DNA from: Bacteriovoracaceae bacterium
Lineage (GTDB): Bacteria > Bdellovibrionota > Bacteriovoracia > Bacteriovoracales > Bacteriovoracaceae
Assembly: GCA_017858255.1 (NCBI GenBank)
Contig: JAFMBV010000002.1
Coordinates: 54,269 to 118,268 of the forward strand
Direction of reading: 5' to 3'
Length of the DNA stretch: 64,000 bases
Shown: piece by piece, positions 45,341 through 53,777 of the stretch
How the letters are laid out: each line of letters begins with the position of its first letter
Position numbering within the stretch: the first letter of the stretch is position 1
Program-made: the position numbers and the translations under genes
Notes under the pieces: model-generated
What the model was told of the DNA's origin: nothing
Databases searched by the model: none
Seen by the model: only the letters and a program-made list of their open reading frames with translations

Positions 45341-45961
45341 TTGAACGAAAGTATAATAAAATTTCAAGAAATGATTACCCTTGGTAATCACTACTCTTTG
45401 GATTTCTTTATAGATGAAACGAATGCAATGGATTGTTTCAATCGCTATGAGTGGAAACCATATAATCCGCTTAAAGAAAGTAAGAGATATGGCCTTAGCT
45501 TAACCTCTCTAGATGGGAAAATGGAGGGGGTTCCAGATCTGGACTCATTGTATGAGTATAACAAAAATAATAAGACCAATTATCGTGAGATGGACTTTAA
45601 TAAACCTACGGAACTCTTTTATAAGATTGATGGATTATCGACCTTTTTGGATCCCATTTCCCACCTACTGGGTCGGTCTCACATTTTGAAGTTAGAGCAG
45701 GGTGGTTTTTTTCCTCCTCATCGGGATTTAGATCCAGAAACGTTTAGATTAATTGTACTAATTAATAAATGTGAGTCTCCATACTTTAATCTATTCTTAA
45801 ATGGGGATCCTTTAAAGTTAGAACGTCATATTCTTTATTTCTTAAATACCAGAATGGAGCACTCTGTGTTCTCTTATGAAAGATGTATCTTTGGTGTGTT
45901 CAATATAAAAGTTTGCGGTGAATCCTTAGACTTTCTTAGAGCTAATTTGTCATCGAAGTAA
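45341..45961 (+). CDS. 2OG/Fe(II)-oxygenase-like protein
   Basis: 206 aa from TTG, with AGGAAAG 3 nt upstream. The first half is variable; the core is GGFFPPHRDLDPETFRLIVLI (His-x-Asp), YFNLFLNGDPLKL and NTRMEHSVFSYERCIFGVF (distal His, Arg). Divergent from the six-gene operon and convergent with the radical-SAM gene. Same superfamily as the neighbours but not closely alike by eye. Confidence 0.76.
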   Translation: MNESIIKFQEMITLGNHYSLDFFIDETNAMDCFNRYEWKPYNPLKESKRYGLSLTSLDGKMEGVPDLDSLYEYNKNNKTNYREMDFNKPTELFYKIDGLSTFLDPISHLLGRSHILKLEQGGFFPPHRDLDPETFRLIVLINKCESPYFNLFLNGDPLKLERHILYFLNTRMEHSVFSYERCIFGVFNIKVCGESLDFLRANLSSK

Positions 45962-45964
45962 AAT

Positions 45965-47746
45965 TTATGTTACTTCAGCTGCCACAAAGTAGAGTTTAAG
46001 TTTCTCTTTAAGATCTTTGTCTTTATCAAAGTGATTAAAATCTATTTTGGGATATATTAGCTTTAGTTCTTCTCTTGCTTCCTCTTGATGATCATAAATG
46101 TCGACAACTTCATTTCCTCGAAAACCAAACTTAACTACAAAGTTAGCTAAAAACAAACTCCTTATGATTGTAACTGGCTCCGGTTTAGCGAGGGTGTTGT
46201 AGACTGCGGATCTGTACTCATCTAAAAGTCCTTTAAAAAATGGCATTTCGCCACTCTCAATGAGTGTTAAGAAAATCTCAAATTGTTCTTTGGCCGTTTG
46301 TTTTGAGTCAAGCATCCATTTGTGTGCGACTTTTGCATTGTAAAGTGCATTAAACCAAAACCACGTGTCGTAAATCTTCATGAGTTCTACTTCATTATAG
46401 CTAAAGCATTCATAGATGAATTCTAGCGATTGGTATTCAGAGGGGTCTTCGAAATTGCAAGAAGTCATTATAGGCTTAGAGTTTCTTGATTCATGATAGA
46501 CGCGGGATTTTAGCTGATAAAGGTCATTAGGGATTAATACTTTTTTCGTCTTTATCTGATACTTATTTTTATAGGCATTTGAAGAGAGCTCTGTGTTGGG
46601 AACGACAAATAAGACAAAGCTCTTCTGATGATTAATTTTCAGATCCATATTTGTTTGAATTGTTTGCAGCCACGTCGTTTGTGTTTCACCAGGAAGTCCA
46701 ATAATCATTTCAGCGTCAACCTTAACGCCCTTTTGTTGAAAACTTTTGGCCATTGAGAAGAGCTTTTCATTTTTTATGTTAGAGCGATTCGAAATTTTTA
46801 AGACCTCATCATTGTGGCTCTGGAAACTTAGCTTTACATATTTTCTACCGTGATAGGCATCAAAGTTTTCGTGCATTAGTTGCATGATTTTTTCGGCATA
46901 TGGGCTGCCGTTTTTGGCCATCCCTCCAAAAATAAGGTTGATTTTGTTTTTACGCTTTTCTTGGCACTTAACCATGTGTTCGATGTACTGAAGATCCATT
47001 TCGAATATTCCAAAGTTGGCATCTGCAATTTCGATTTGATTAATTTTTTCATGAGACATGATGTAGGTAATAGTATCTATTACTTCTTTATGCTCCGCCC
47101 TTATGATTTTACTTCTAGTCATTCCTCCCCAGTCGCAAAAGGTACAACGGTAAGGACAGCCGCGATTTGTTTCAAAAATAGCGGTTAGAGGTTGGTTTGT
47201 ATTTTTAATAAGATTTTCAAATATTCCATCAAGGTAGGGCATGGGAATACATGTCTCCTTGTAGTGGTTTTTATCTTTATCAAAATTGAACTCTTGTTGT
47301 GTGAAAGTGCCGGGATTTCCTAAGACTCCCTGTTTGGGGAACTTTATTAAGAATTCTTTAAAGGTTTTTTCTGAAGGACCACAAAAAAATAAATCTACAA
47401 ATGGTCTTAGTACGGCATATGCTTTTGCTTCAACCTTATCCTCAGGAACATTAGTGCCTCCATATAGGACAATCCCGTCTGGCCGATACTTTTTGTAAAT
47501 ACTTGCAATTTTATCATTGTAACCTTGATTCCAAACCCAATTGGTGAGTCCAAGTATGTCAGCATGTTTTAAGTTTTGGTGAAAGTCTTCTTTATCAAGT
47601 GAGTCACTTCGATACTCAGGGTCCATAAAGTTATACATACGATTGATTTGAGGGTCTTTTTTGCAGTAACTAATCAGGACGCCAACTGGATATGGAAGGT
47701 ACTCATAAGCTGAAAATGATATGCTAGCCAAAAATACTGTCTTCAC
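45965..47746 (-). CDS. B12-binding-type radical-SAM protein
   Basis: 593 aa. The N-terminal ~190 residues resemble a cobalamin-binding Rossmann domain (VLIS ... ADILGLTNWVWN ... GIVLYGGTNVP), but the DxHxxG base-off motif is not evident. The radical-SAM CxxxCxxC is NRGCPYRCTFCDWGG, followed by IEIADANFGIF, KLSFQSHN and EMIIGLPGETQTTW. The C-terminal ~200 residues are helical and variable. Such enzymes often methylate unactivated carbons or rearrange natural products. Confidence 0.88.
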   Translation of the reverse strand: MKTVFLASISFSAYEYLPYPVGVLISYCKKDPQINRMYNFMDPEYRSDSLDKEDFHQNLKHADILGLTNWVWNQGYNDKIASIYKKYRPDGIVLYGGTNVPEDKVEAKAYAVLRPFVDLFFCGPSEKTFKEFLIKFPKQGVLGNPGTFTQQEFNFDKDKNHYKETCIPMPYLDGIFENLIKNTNQPLTAIFETNRGCPYRCTFCDWGGMTRSKIIRAEHKEVIDTITYIMSHEKINQIEIADANFGIFEMDLQYIEHMVKCQEKRKNKINLIFGGMAKNGSPYAEKIMQLMHENFDAYHGRKYVKLSFQSHNDEVLKISNRSNIKNEKLFSMAKSFQQKGVKVDAEMIIGLPGETQTTWLQTIQTNMDLKINHQKSFVLFVVPNTELSSNAYKNKYQIKTKKVLIPNDLYQLKSRVYHESRNSKPIMTSCNFEDPSEYQSLEFIYECFSYNEVELMKIYDTWFWFNALYNAKVAHKWMLDSKQTAKEQFEIFLTLIESGEMPFFKGLLDEYRSAVYNTLAKPEPVTIIRSLFLANFVVKFGFRGNEVVDIYDHQEEAREELKLIYPKIDFNHFDKDKDLKEKLKLYFVAAEVT

Positions 47747-47958
47747 GACACCCCTTATAAATGAACAGCATAAGAATAATTTGGAAGAAATAAATTTCTT
47801 ATAGAATAAATACTATTCGAAGTCTTAAGTGTTGGCAATTTGGTGACCGCTAAGTACTTAATATTTAATAGTTTTTAACCTTTCCACAAAGCTTAAAAAT
47901 GACCGTAATTTAGAAAAGAAGATCTACCTTTTTTCGAGAGCTTAGGAGGTCCTTTTTT
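47747..47958 (+). promoter_or_regulatory. upstream region of the tandem oxygenase operon
   Basis: About 200 bp between divergent units. No clear -35/-10 pair stands out. AGGAGGT at 47944-47950, the exact anti-anti-SD complement, lies 8 nt before the GTG of the small ORF. Confidence 0.4.
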
Positions 47959-48021
47959 GTGCCTAATAATAATCATGTTATCATGAGTTTATACGAGGAA
48001 CACAGAGACGCTACGGATTAG
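47959..48021 (+). CDS. 20-aa leader or substrate peptide
   Basis: GTG 47959, preceded 8 nt upstream by a perfect AGGAGGT, opens 20 codons to TAG at 48019-48021; the next gene's ATG follows 2 nt later and has no good ribosome-binding site of its own. The peptide is MPNNNHVIMSLYEEHRDATD. It is rich in Asn, Asp and His, the amino acids that Asp/Asn-type hydroxylases modify, but it could equally be a simple coupling leader. It is too short for homology searches to help much. Confidence 0.5.
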   Translation: MPNNNHVIMSLYEEHRDATD

Positions 48022-48023
48022 TC

Positions 48024-48554
48024 ATGAAGAGCCACCAATGGTGTCAAAAATTTAAATTGGAGAAAAACCTCGATGGAGTACTAGAGTATCTAGAAAATAA
48101 GATGGCAACGTGCCCATTTATGACTCCTGAGGATCATTCACTCTTAGCAAAAAATAGTCGTTACTGGGATTGGTATACGAGAGATATTGAAAACTCTGAA
48201 ATCTTGGATTTGCTCAATACCATTGAAGCTCGTCACTCTTTACCAATTAATACGGAAAAGACAAGGATTGCTCTTTGGGAATATGGGAAGGGAGATGAGC
48301 TGCCGCCACACATCGACCCTAACATTAGCTTATCTTCTTCGATAATCATTTCATTGATCGGAAGGTTTGAGACTAGGCTTCATGATGAGATGGATAACAC
48401 CAAGGTATTGGATAAAGTAATTTATGGTCCAGGGGACTATATTATATTGAATAATACGATCTGTTTTCATGGTGGTAAGCCTTTGGATGATTATCGTTTG
48501 GCCTTAGTCGCTTTTGTGGACCCATCTTTTGATATGAGTAAATTTTGGAGGTAG
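48024..48554 (+). CDS. 2OG/Fe(II)-oxygenase-like protein, tandem paralogue B
   Basis: 176 aa, first of four tandem paralogues. The predicted ligands are His-x-Asp in LPPHIDPNISLS, distal His in TICFHGGKPLDD and Arg in YRLALVAFVD. The strand before the distal His is VIYGPGDYIILNN. Its start is coupled to the 20-codon ORF upstream. Family-level identity is firm; substrate is unknown. Confidence 0.82.
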   Translation: MKSHQWCQKFKLEKNLDGVLEYLENKMATCPFMTPEDHSLLAKNSRYWDWYTRDIENSEILDLLNTIEARHSLPINTEKTRIALWEYGKGDELPPHIDPNISLSSSIIISLIGRFETRLHDEMDNTKVLDKVIYGPGDYIILNNTICFHGGKPLDDYRLALVAFVDPSFDMSKFWR

Positions 48555-48557
48555 CTT

Positions 48558-49088
48558 ATGGAAGTTATCATGGAAAGAGATTGGATTGTCTCTTTTCCTT
48601 TAAATATTGATATTCATGAACTCATTGTTTGGGCGCGAAAAATACAGTGTGCCTCTAAGGGGAATCCTGGGGTTACTGGAGAGCATGATACAGACCTTTG
48701 GTGGTTTGCAGAGACACATCCAGTGTTAAGAAAACGTTTGGAGGAAATCGCACCATTAAATCCAGAGTGGGCAACAAGTATTTGGGAGTGGCATGATGGT
48801 GGTCCCCTAAAAAAGCATTGCGATGGACTAGGTCGAGGGGCGAGCTTGGTTGTTGTGCTAATTGGTAAGTTTGAGATCTACAGGCACTGTAACGAGACAG
48901 GGGAAATACTAGACTCATATGTATATGGACCAGGTGAAATCGTAGCACTTAAAAATGGTCACAAAACACCACACAGTGGTCGCTGTCTTGAGGGTTATCG
49001 ATTAGCAGCGTGTACCTTTGCTGCAAATGAAAATGATCCGTTCAGAGATTATGGCAATTTAAAGAAAAGCTGGGCAAATAGTGATTAA
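48558..49088 (+). CDS. 2OG/Fe(II)-oxygenase-like protein, tandem paralogue C
   Basis: 176 aa. GGAGG sits 6 nt before ATG 48558, which supports this start over ATG 48570. Ligands: His-x-Asp in LKKHCDGLGRG, distal His in HKTPHSGRCLEG and Arg in YRLAACTFAAN. The strand YVYGPGEIVALKNG precedes the distal His. The last 8 bp overlap paralogue D. Confidence 0.82.
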   Translation: MEVIMERDWIVSFPLNIDIHELIVWARKIQCASKGNPGVTGEHDTDLWWFAETHPVLRKRLEEIAPLNPEWATSIWEWHDGGPLKKHCDGLGRGASLVVVLIGKFEIYRHCNETGEILDSYVYGPGEIVALKNGHKTPHSGRCLEGYRLAACTFAANENDPFRDYGNLKKSWANSD

Positions 49089-49608
49089 GGACTGGTTTCA
49101 TAAATCGCCATTAGAGGAGGGTTTTTCTCTAATTCAAGCTCAAATATTAGCAATGATTCCAGGTGCTACTTGGAATCCTTGTCATCCTGGCCAAGCGCCA
49201 GGGTCTTTTTGGTGCCATTTAATTATCGATAAAGAATTGAAGTTAAAAATAGAGGAGTTAATTAACTATCGTGTGTACCCTGATTTTTATATCTGGAACT
49301 ATAAAAACATAAAAAAACTAAAGGTACACAGGGATACAAATGATCGCGGACATTCACGCGAAGTTTCAGGGATATTGCCATTGATTGGAGACTTTAAAAC
49401 AGAGGTTTATCATGAGGATGATTTAACAAGTCCTATCGATAATTGTGTCTATGGTCCGGGAGAGGTGCTTTTTCTAAATAACACTCGATATTATCACGGT
49501 GGTGATGTACTTTCCGAAACTAGGTTATCCCTCCACTTTTATTTAGATTTCTTTAATGAAGGTAATAAGACTTTAGAGCAACTTCTAAATTTAAACAGGA
49601 TAAGTTAA
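49081..49608 (+). CDS. 2OG/Fe(II)-oxygenase-like protein, tandem paralogue D
   Basis: 175 aa from GTG inside the end of paralogue C. Ligands: His-x-Asp in LKVHRDTNDRG, distal His in TRYYHGGDVLSE and Arg in ETRLSLHFYLD. The N-terminus (DWFHKSPLEEGFSLIQ) and the SGILPLIGDF ... YGPGEVLFLNN strands are near those of paralogue A at 38339, on the other side of the island. Confidence 0.83.
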   Translation: MIKDWFHKSPLEEGFSLIQAQILAMIPGATWNPCHPGQAPGSFWCHLIIDKELKLKIEELINYRVYPDFYIWNYKNIKKLKVHRDTNDRGHSREVSGILPLIGDFKTEVYHEDDLTSPIDNCVYGPGEVLFLNNTRYYHGGDVLSETRLSLHFYLDFFNEGNKTLEQLLNLNRIS

Positions 49609-50142
49609 ATGGCCGCATATAAGATTATAAATATGGGCAATGATTTTGAGAACATTAAAGCTTCTATTAAAAAATTAATTAAAGAAGAAGTTGAGTGGCA
49701 GCCCGCAACCTCTCGTACTCCTGGAGCTGTGTGGTTTGATATTTCTAAAGTCCTACCGGATTTTGTTAAGGAAAAATTGTCAAAGTATTGTGGGAGACCT
49801 TTACATGATATTTTTTGGATGACTGATTATTTGGACTGCAAGAGTCTTGAGATTCATCAAGATAACCCAGGGAATGAATATCCCGTTACTACCCGGTTTA
49901 CATTGATTCTAATGTTAGAGGGGGTTTTTAGATTATCAATATGGAATGATGAGGGCACCGAGGTTTTGGATACCGTAGTTGTGAGTTCGGGGGAATTTGT
50001 TGTTCTGAATAATAGTCAATACTATCATTCGGGGGAGGTCATAAGTGGGCAAAAGCTTAGTTTGCATGCTTACCCTAGAGTTGAGGAAATTGATGATTTA
50101 GAGGTCGTAAAATCAAAGTTTCAGGTGGATGATTATATTTAA
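49609..50142 (+). CDS. 2OG/Fe(II)-oxygenase-like protein, tandem paralogue E
   Basis: 177 aa beginning at the base after the stop of paralogue D, with AGGATAAG as ribosome-binding site. Ligands: His-x-Asp in LEIHQDNPGNE, distal His in SQYYHSGEVISG, and Lys in GQKLSLHAY instead of Arg. The loop before the last strand is VVSSGEFVVLNN. It is the last gene of the tandem unit and converges with the TauD gene. Confidence 0.82.
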   Translation: MAAYKIINMGNDFENIKASIKKLIKEEVEWQPATSRTPGAVWFDISKVLPDFVKEKLSKYCGRPLHDIFWMTDYLDCKSLEIHQDNPGNEYPVTTRFTLILMLEGVFRLSIWNDEGTEVLDTVVVSSGEFVVLNNSQYYHSGEVISGQKLSLHAYPRVEEIDDLEVVKSKFQVDDYI

Positions 50143-50153
50143 GAAACTAATAT

Positions 50154-51083
50154 TCAAAAGACGTAGTCAAAGTGTTTTCTAAGAGACGTCTTGTACCAGC
50201 AGGCTATTCTTAAAAGCTCTCGCGCTTTTTCTTGGTGAATATTTGGGCGCCTGTGGATAGTTAAAACTTGATCCATTAAAATAATATCACCCGGTGACCA
50301 TTTATGTTTGTAAGTGTATTTTTCTGATAAAACTAGGTCTTGCCAAATCTTCCAGTATATCCTCTCGGAGTCCGCTCTCTTTGTTTCGTTTTCGTAGAAG
50401 CCATGAATTTCATTTGGAGAAAAAAATAGTCCCTCTGTTCCTAGTGGATGCTTTGGTACAAATTTCGCACTTTCTAGAACCCCTCGAGAAGGTTTGTAAT
50501 TGTTCTTGTTTTCTGGCTCCATGTTTAGTGCATTAGCTATTTCTCTAGTTTCTCGATTTTTAACAAGGTCCTTAATTATTTCATCACTATAAATTTCTTT
50601 TAAATTTAAGGACCAGGAGGGTTGAATTCTGCCAAGTTTACGCTTTGGATCTAGGACAACTGTCAGTTTTCGAAATTTCTCTTTTTCTACTAAGGGCAAC
50701 TGATTCCAGTAAGGTATGGAATTACAAAACCAGGTTTCTGTAGGATAGGAAAATGTTTTGCCATATAAGCCTACAATTTCTTCTCCATCTAGAACAGGAG
50801 TTACATTTGAGTGCCAATCTAGTTCATGATCTCCGGCCAGTCCTTTATTTGCCCCATCGATAATTTGGTTGGTTACCCTCCAGAATAATGGACTAATTTC
50901 CTTATCAGTTGCCCATACATTGGGCGGTAGATGATAGCCAAATTCGTTTGCCCATTCGGAAAACTCTTTTGGTGTGGAACCACTATTTTTTATTAAAACT
51001 ATACCAAGTTCTCCGACTTCCTTTGCCGTTTTGACTGGGTCAAGTTTATCTAAAGAAATGCTCTCGTAAGTTTTGATTATCAA
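50154..51083 (-). CDS. TauD/TfdA-family dioxygenase-like protein with H-x-N (second copy)
   Basis: 309 aa. The TauD fold is visible in LAGDHELDWHSNVTPVLDG, PTETWFCNSIPYWNQLP, and WSPGDIILMDQVLTIHRRPN with Arg in RELLRIACWYK. As in the copy at 43467, the first iron motif is His-Ser-Asn. About 30 residues longer than that copy, mostly in the middle. It is a lone minus-strand gene between two plus-strand units. Confidence 0.85.
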   Translation of the reverse strand: MIIKTYESISLDKLDPVKTAKEVGELGIVLIKNSGSTPKEFSEWANEFGYHLPPNVWATDKEISPLFWRVTNQIIDGANKGLAGDHELDWHSNVTPVLDGEEIVGLYGKTFSYPTETWFCNSIPYWNQLPLVEKEKFRKLTVVLDPKRKLGRIQPSWSLNLKEIYSDEIIKDLVKNRETREIANALNMEPENKNNYKPSRGVLESAKFVPKHPLGTEGLFFSPNEIHGFYENETKRADSERIYWKIWQDLVLSEKYTYKHKWSPGDIILMDQVLTIHRRPNIHQEKARELLRIACWYKTSLRKHFDYVF

Positions 51084-51242
51084 TTAAAAATTATCCTATA
51101 TAAAAACTATAATATTTTTAAAAAATAAAGTTATAATACAGACCATTCTGTCTTGGTTCATATTTTGATAGTATAACTTAATTTAAATAGAGGCACTGCT
51201 ACGAAAGAACTTTCTAAAAATCGTTTAATTTATCCACTCATT

Positions 51243-51647
51243 ATGGGTTATATTGTTGCCCATTGCGTTGTCGCCTTATTTTCAGTTAGGTATTGGCCTT
51301 TTACTGACTATCCTATGTTTAATGATCCCATCTATTCGGATGACGAGATATTTGTGTACAAATATTATGGCATCAATGTGCAGGGGCACAAGGTGGAATT
51401 GCCGAGAAATTTTTTAAAGGGATTTGGTATTGGTGAGTTAAATATCACAAACTTATATCTGGCAGGTAAAAAAACACAGTTTGAGGACGTAATTAAAGAT
51501 TGGCTTAATTCAGAGGGAAAGATGATTGAGATTGAATCTGTTCAATTTGTGAAAGTTGAAGTGAAAAGACCAATTCAGAAAAATCTTCAAGACTCTCTTA
51601 TCTATAGTGAGATAATAAATATAACAAAAGCAAAGGGTTCTGATTGA
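51243..51647 (+). CDS. hypothetical protein with one N-terminal membrane segment
   Basis: 134 aa from ATG 51243, but that start has no ribosome-binding site and begins inside the hydrophobic segment (MGYIVAHCVVALFSVRYWPF). An in-frame ACG at 51201 has TAGAGG 7 nt upstream and would add a basic TKELSKNRLIYPLI start, giving a normal membrane anchor. The rest is soluble and charged. It overlaps the next gene by TTGA. Partner of the HTTM protein by position; function unknown. Confidence 0.6.
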   Translation: MGYIVAHCVVALFSVRYWPFTDYPMFNDPIYSDDEIFVYKYYGINVQGHKVELPRNFLKGFGIGELNITNLYLAGKKTQFEDVIKDWLNSEGKMIEIESVQFVKVEVKRPIQKNLQDSLIYSEIINITKAKGSD

Positions 51648-52519
51648 AGAAATTGCTCTTTGCTAAAACATCTCCAAAGATCTTAAGTATCTATAGAGTT
51701 CTTTATCCTCTGTTTATAATTATTGAGCTACTTAATGATCAATATGTAATATATGTTAGGTCTAACTCAAGTTTTTGTGCTTCTCCACTACCAATATTTT
51801 CTATCTTAAATATTCCAGTATTAGACTCTTATTATATAAAAATAGTTTTCTGGTCATTATTGACTTCACTTTTTTTATTATCTTTTGGTCTGTTTACGAA
51901 AGGTATGGCATTAACCTCGATGTTCTTGTTTTTTTGGATAATTGGCTCAACCTTAAGTTGTACACTAGGTGAAGGGGCTGCTTATATTAATTGGCAGCAT
52001 GTTATTGTGATTTTCAACTTATTGATTTTGGCCGTTTCGACTTCTGGCACCCTATACTCGTTAGAGAATATAATTTTTAAAAGCCGAAGAGTTTCTAATG
52101 AATCTTCATTGTATTGGCCTATTTTCTTACTTAAATTTAATTTGATTTATAGTTATTTTGCAGGAGGAATAAGTAAGATTCAACACGGGCTTGATTGGAT
52201 GAATGGTTACACTTTACAGGGGCATTTGTTATATACTCACCTCCATATCGGTACCCCTGATGTTCTACCTTTTTTATCAAATTTATGGTTGCTAATTGGA
52301 GTTTCTGTAATTGTTTGTACTGCTGAGGTTTTAGCTCCAATAGCTCTGTTTAGCCGAACTTATTCAATTGTATTTATTATTGGTTCGTTAATTTTCCAGG
52401 TCCTATTCTTTTTCTTAATTGATTTAAGATGGATGCATTACTTTGGTTGGTCATATCTTATTTATTTTATTGAATGGGCATTGTTCTATCAATCAAAGCG
52501 TCATGCTAATAAGATTTAA
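51644..52519 (+). CDS. HTTM-domain membrane protein (gamma-carboxylase-like)
   Basis: 291 aa with about six to seven helices. The HTTM signature is seen in SIYRVLYPLF, YSYFAGGISKIQHGLDWMNG (Lys and the Gly-Leu-Asp-Trp loop) and LRWMHYFGWSY. In animals the same domain forms the membrane part of vitamin-K-dependent gamma-glutamyl carboxylase; bacterial copies are of unknown use. It starts at TTG inside the end of the previous gene. The C-terminal soluble lectin-like part of full carboxylases is missing. Confidence 0.72.
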   Translation: MKKLLFAKTSPKILSIYRVLYPLFIIIELLNDQYVIYVRSNSSFCASPLPIFSILNIPVLDSYYIKIVFWSLLTSLFLLSFGLFTKGMALTSMFLFFWIIGSTLSCTLGEGAAYINWQHVIVIFNLLILAVSTSGTLYSLENIIFKSRRVSNESSLYWPIFLLKFNLIYSYFAGGISKIQHGLDWMNGYTLQGHLLYTHLHIGTPDVLPFLSNLWLLIGVSVIVCTAEVLAPIALFSRTYSIVFIIGSLIFQVLFFFLIDLRWMHYFGWSYLIYFIEWALFYQSKRHANKI

Positions 52520-53554
52520 AACTGACCTTAAATAGCTTGCGTAGGGTAGGTGGAGGTTGTCGTTGATTAACTCTTTAATTCGGCATAGATTTGGAGGATC
52601 ATTTTTTTGAAAATTAAAAAATTCGTGCTGCTCCTTTGGGTCTTGACCAATCTGGTTACAATTCTTTTTTAAGTGTGAGGCGATAAGATTGTTATTTATT
52701 GGGATCTCTGATAGTTCTGAACACTTTAAGGTCAAGACTTGATTATATAATTGATAGTTAATTATTCCACTACTTGGAATCTTTGATAAAAGGCTTACGA
52801 CATCTTCGTCAAGAAATGGACTACTGCACTTTTCGAGCTGAGCACTTGGAAGTAGCCATGTAGCGCTGTTATAAAATGCAGTAAGTTTGGATGTTAAAAG
52901 AATCCTGAAGTGCATATAATATTCGACGTTGTCATAATTATGTTCATTAATTCCAGACATCTTTAGAAACATCATCATTGGGGAGTCTGGCGAGACTCCA
53001 TCAGTGAGAGTTTTTTTTGTAAAAATCTTATTAGATAAAATTGTTCCACCAAGGAGTTCTGTTCCCCATAATCCTGTCAAAGGCATCTTGAATTGGAAGT
53101 CTTGAGGTTTTAAATAAAACTGAGGGTGAATGGTTGAAATCTCAGGAGTCAGTTTAATCTTTAGTTTTTTACAGACTTGCTGTGCAATAAGAAAGTCTCT
53201 GTCTTTTTCTATACCTAATTTGGGATGAACTCTAGAGTAAATATAAAGTTCGTTTAATTTAGAGGGATGGTTTTTTGCCATTATCGAAAGGATTAGTCTG
53301 CTATCAGCACCTCCGCTTACTGCGATTGAGTCAATCTCATTTTTAGTGACAATTTTATTAATGGCCTTGCAAATTTGGTTATAAATCTCACCTACATGTT
53401 TACTTTCATCACAACTGTGGTTTTGTGAGCTTTCCGTGAAACTCTTTAGGGCAATATCTCCCTTGATAGGGTTGGAATCATATAGTCCTTGACCAGGCGA
53501 AATTGCACCGAAAGTCATAAAGTCGATAATAGAGTCTTCATTAAGTTCATTCAT
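52493..53554 (-). CDS. asparagine-synthetase-type domain protein without glutaminase
   Basis: 353 aa. The ATP-pyrophosphatase loop is IAVSGGADSRLIL (SGGxDS), followed by IEKDRDFLIAQQVCKKL and, later, SPFLDEDVVSLL, which match the synthetase half of AsnB. The N-terminal Cys-dependent glutaminase domain is absent (no MC start). Such stand-alone domains make amide or lactam bonds using free ammonia or an amine, as in beta-lactam synthetase and lasso cyclases. It overlaps the HTTM gene convergently by 27 bp. Confidence 0.78.
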   Translation of the reverse strand: MNELNEDSIIDFMTFGAISPGQGLYDSNPIKGDIALKSFTESSQNHSCDESKHVGEIYNQICKAINKIVTKNEIDSIAVSGGADSRLILSIMAKNHPSKLNELYIYSRVHPKLGIEKDRDFLIAQQVCKKLKIKLTPEISTIHPQFYLKPQDFQFKMPLTGLWGTELLGGTILSNKIFTKKTLTDGVSPDSPMMMFLKMSGINEHNYDNVEYYMHFRILLTSKLTAFYNSATWLLPSAQLEKCSSPFLDEDVVSLLSKIPSSGIINYQLYNQVLTLKCSELSEIPINNNLIASHLKKNCNQIGQDPKEQHEFFNFQKNDPPNLCRIKELINDNLHLPYASYLRSVLNLISMTL

Positions 53555-53777
53555 AATTAAGTTGGGTTTTATTATATCCCCAGTGGATTACTTTTACCTA
53601 TATCCTAAATGTAGGATTTTAGTACGTTATCGCACTTGAGTCGATTGATTATAGGCAGTGGGGTGCGGCGTGTTAATGTTAGAAGTCATTCAATACTAGT
53701 GAATGATGTTTGAGATTTTATAGAAAAATAGAGATAATGGCAGCTTCACAAGAGAACCTTTAACCAAAGAATGCTTT

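Noticed and set aside
51644..52519. Calling the HTTM protein a true gamma-glutamyl carboxylase
   Set aside because: The soluble C-terminal part is missing and no vitamin-K cycle gene is visible; only the membrane core is shared.
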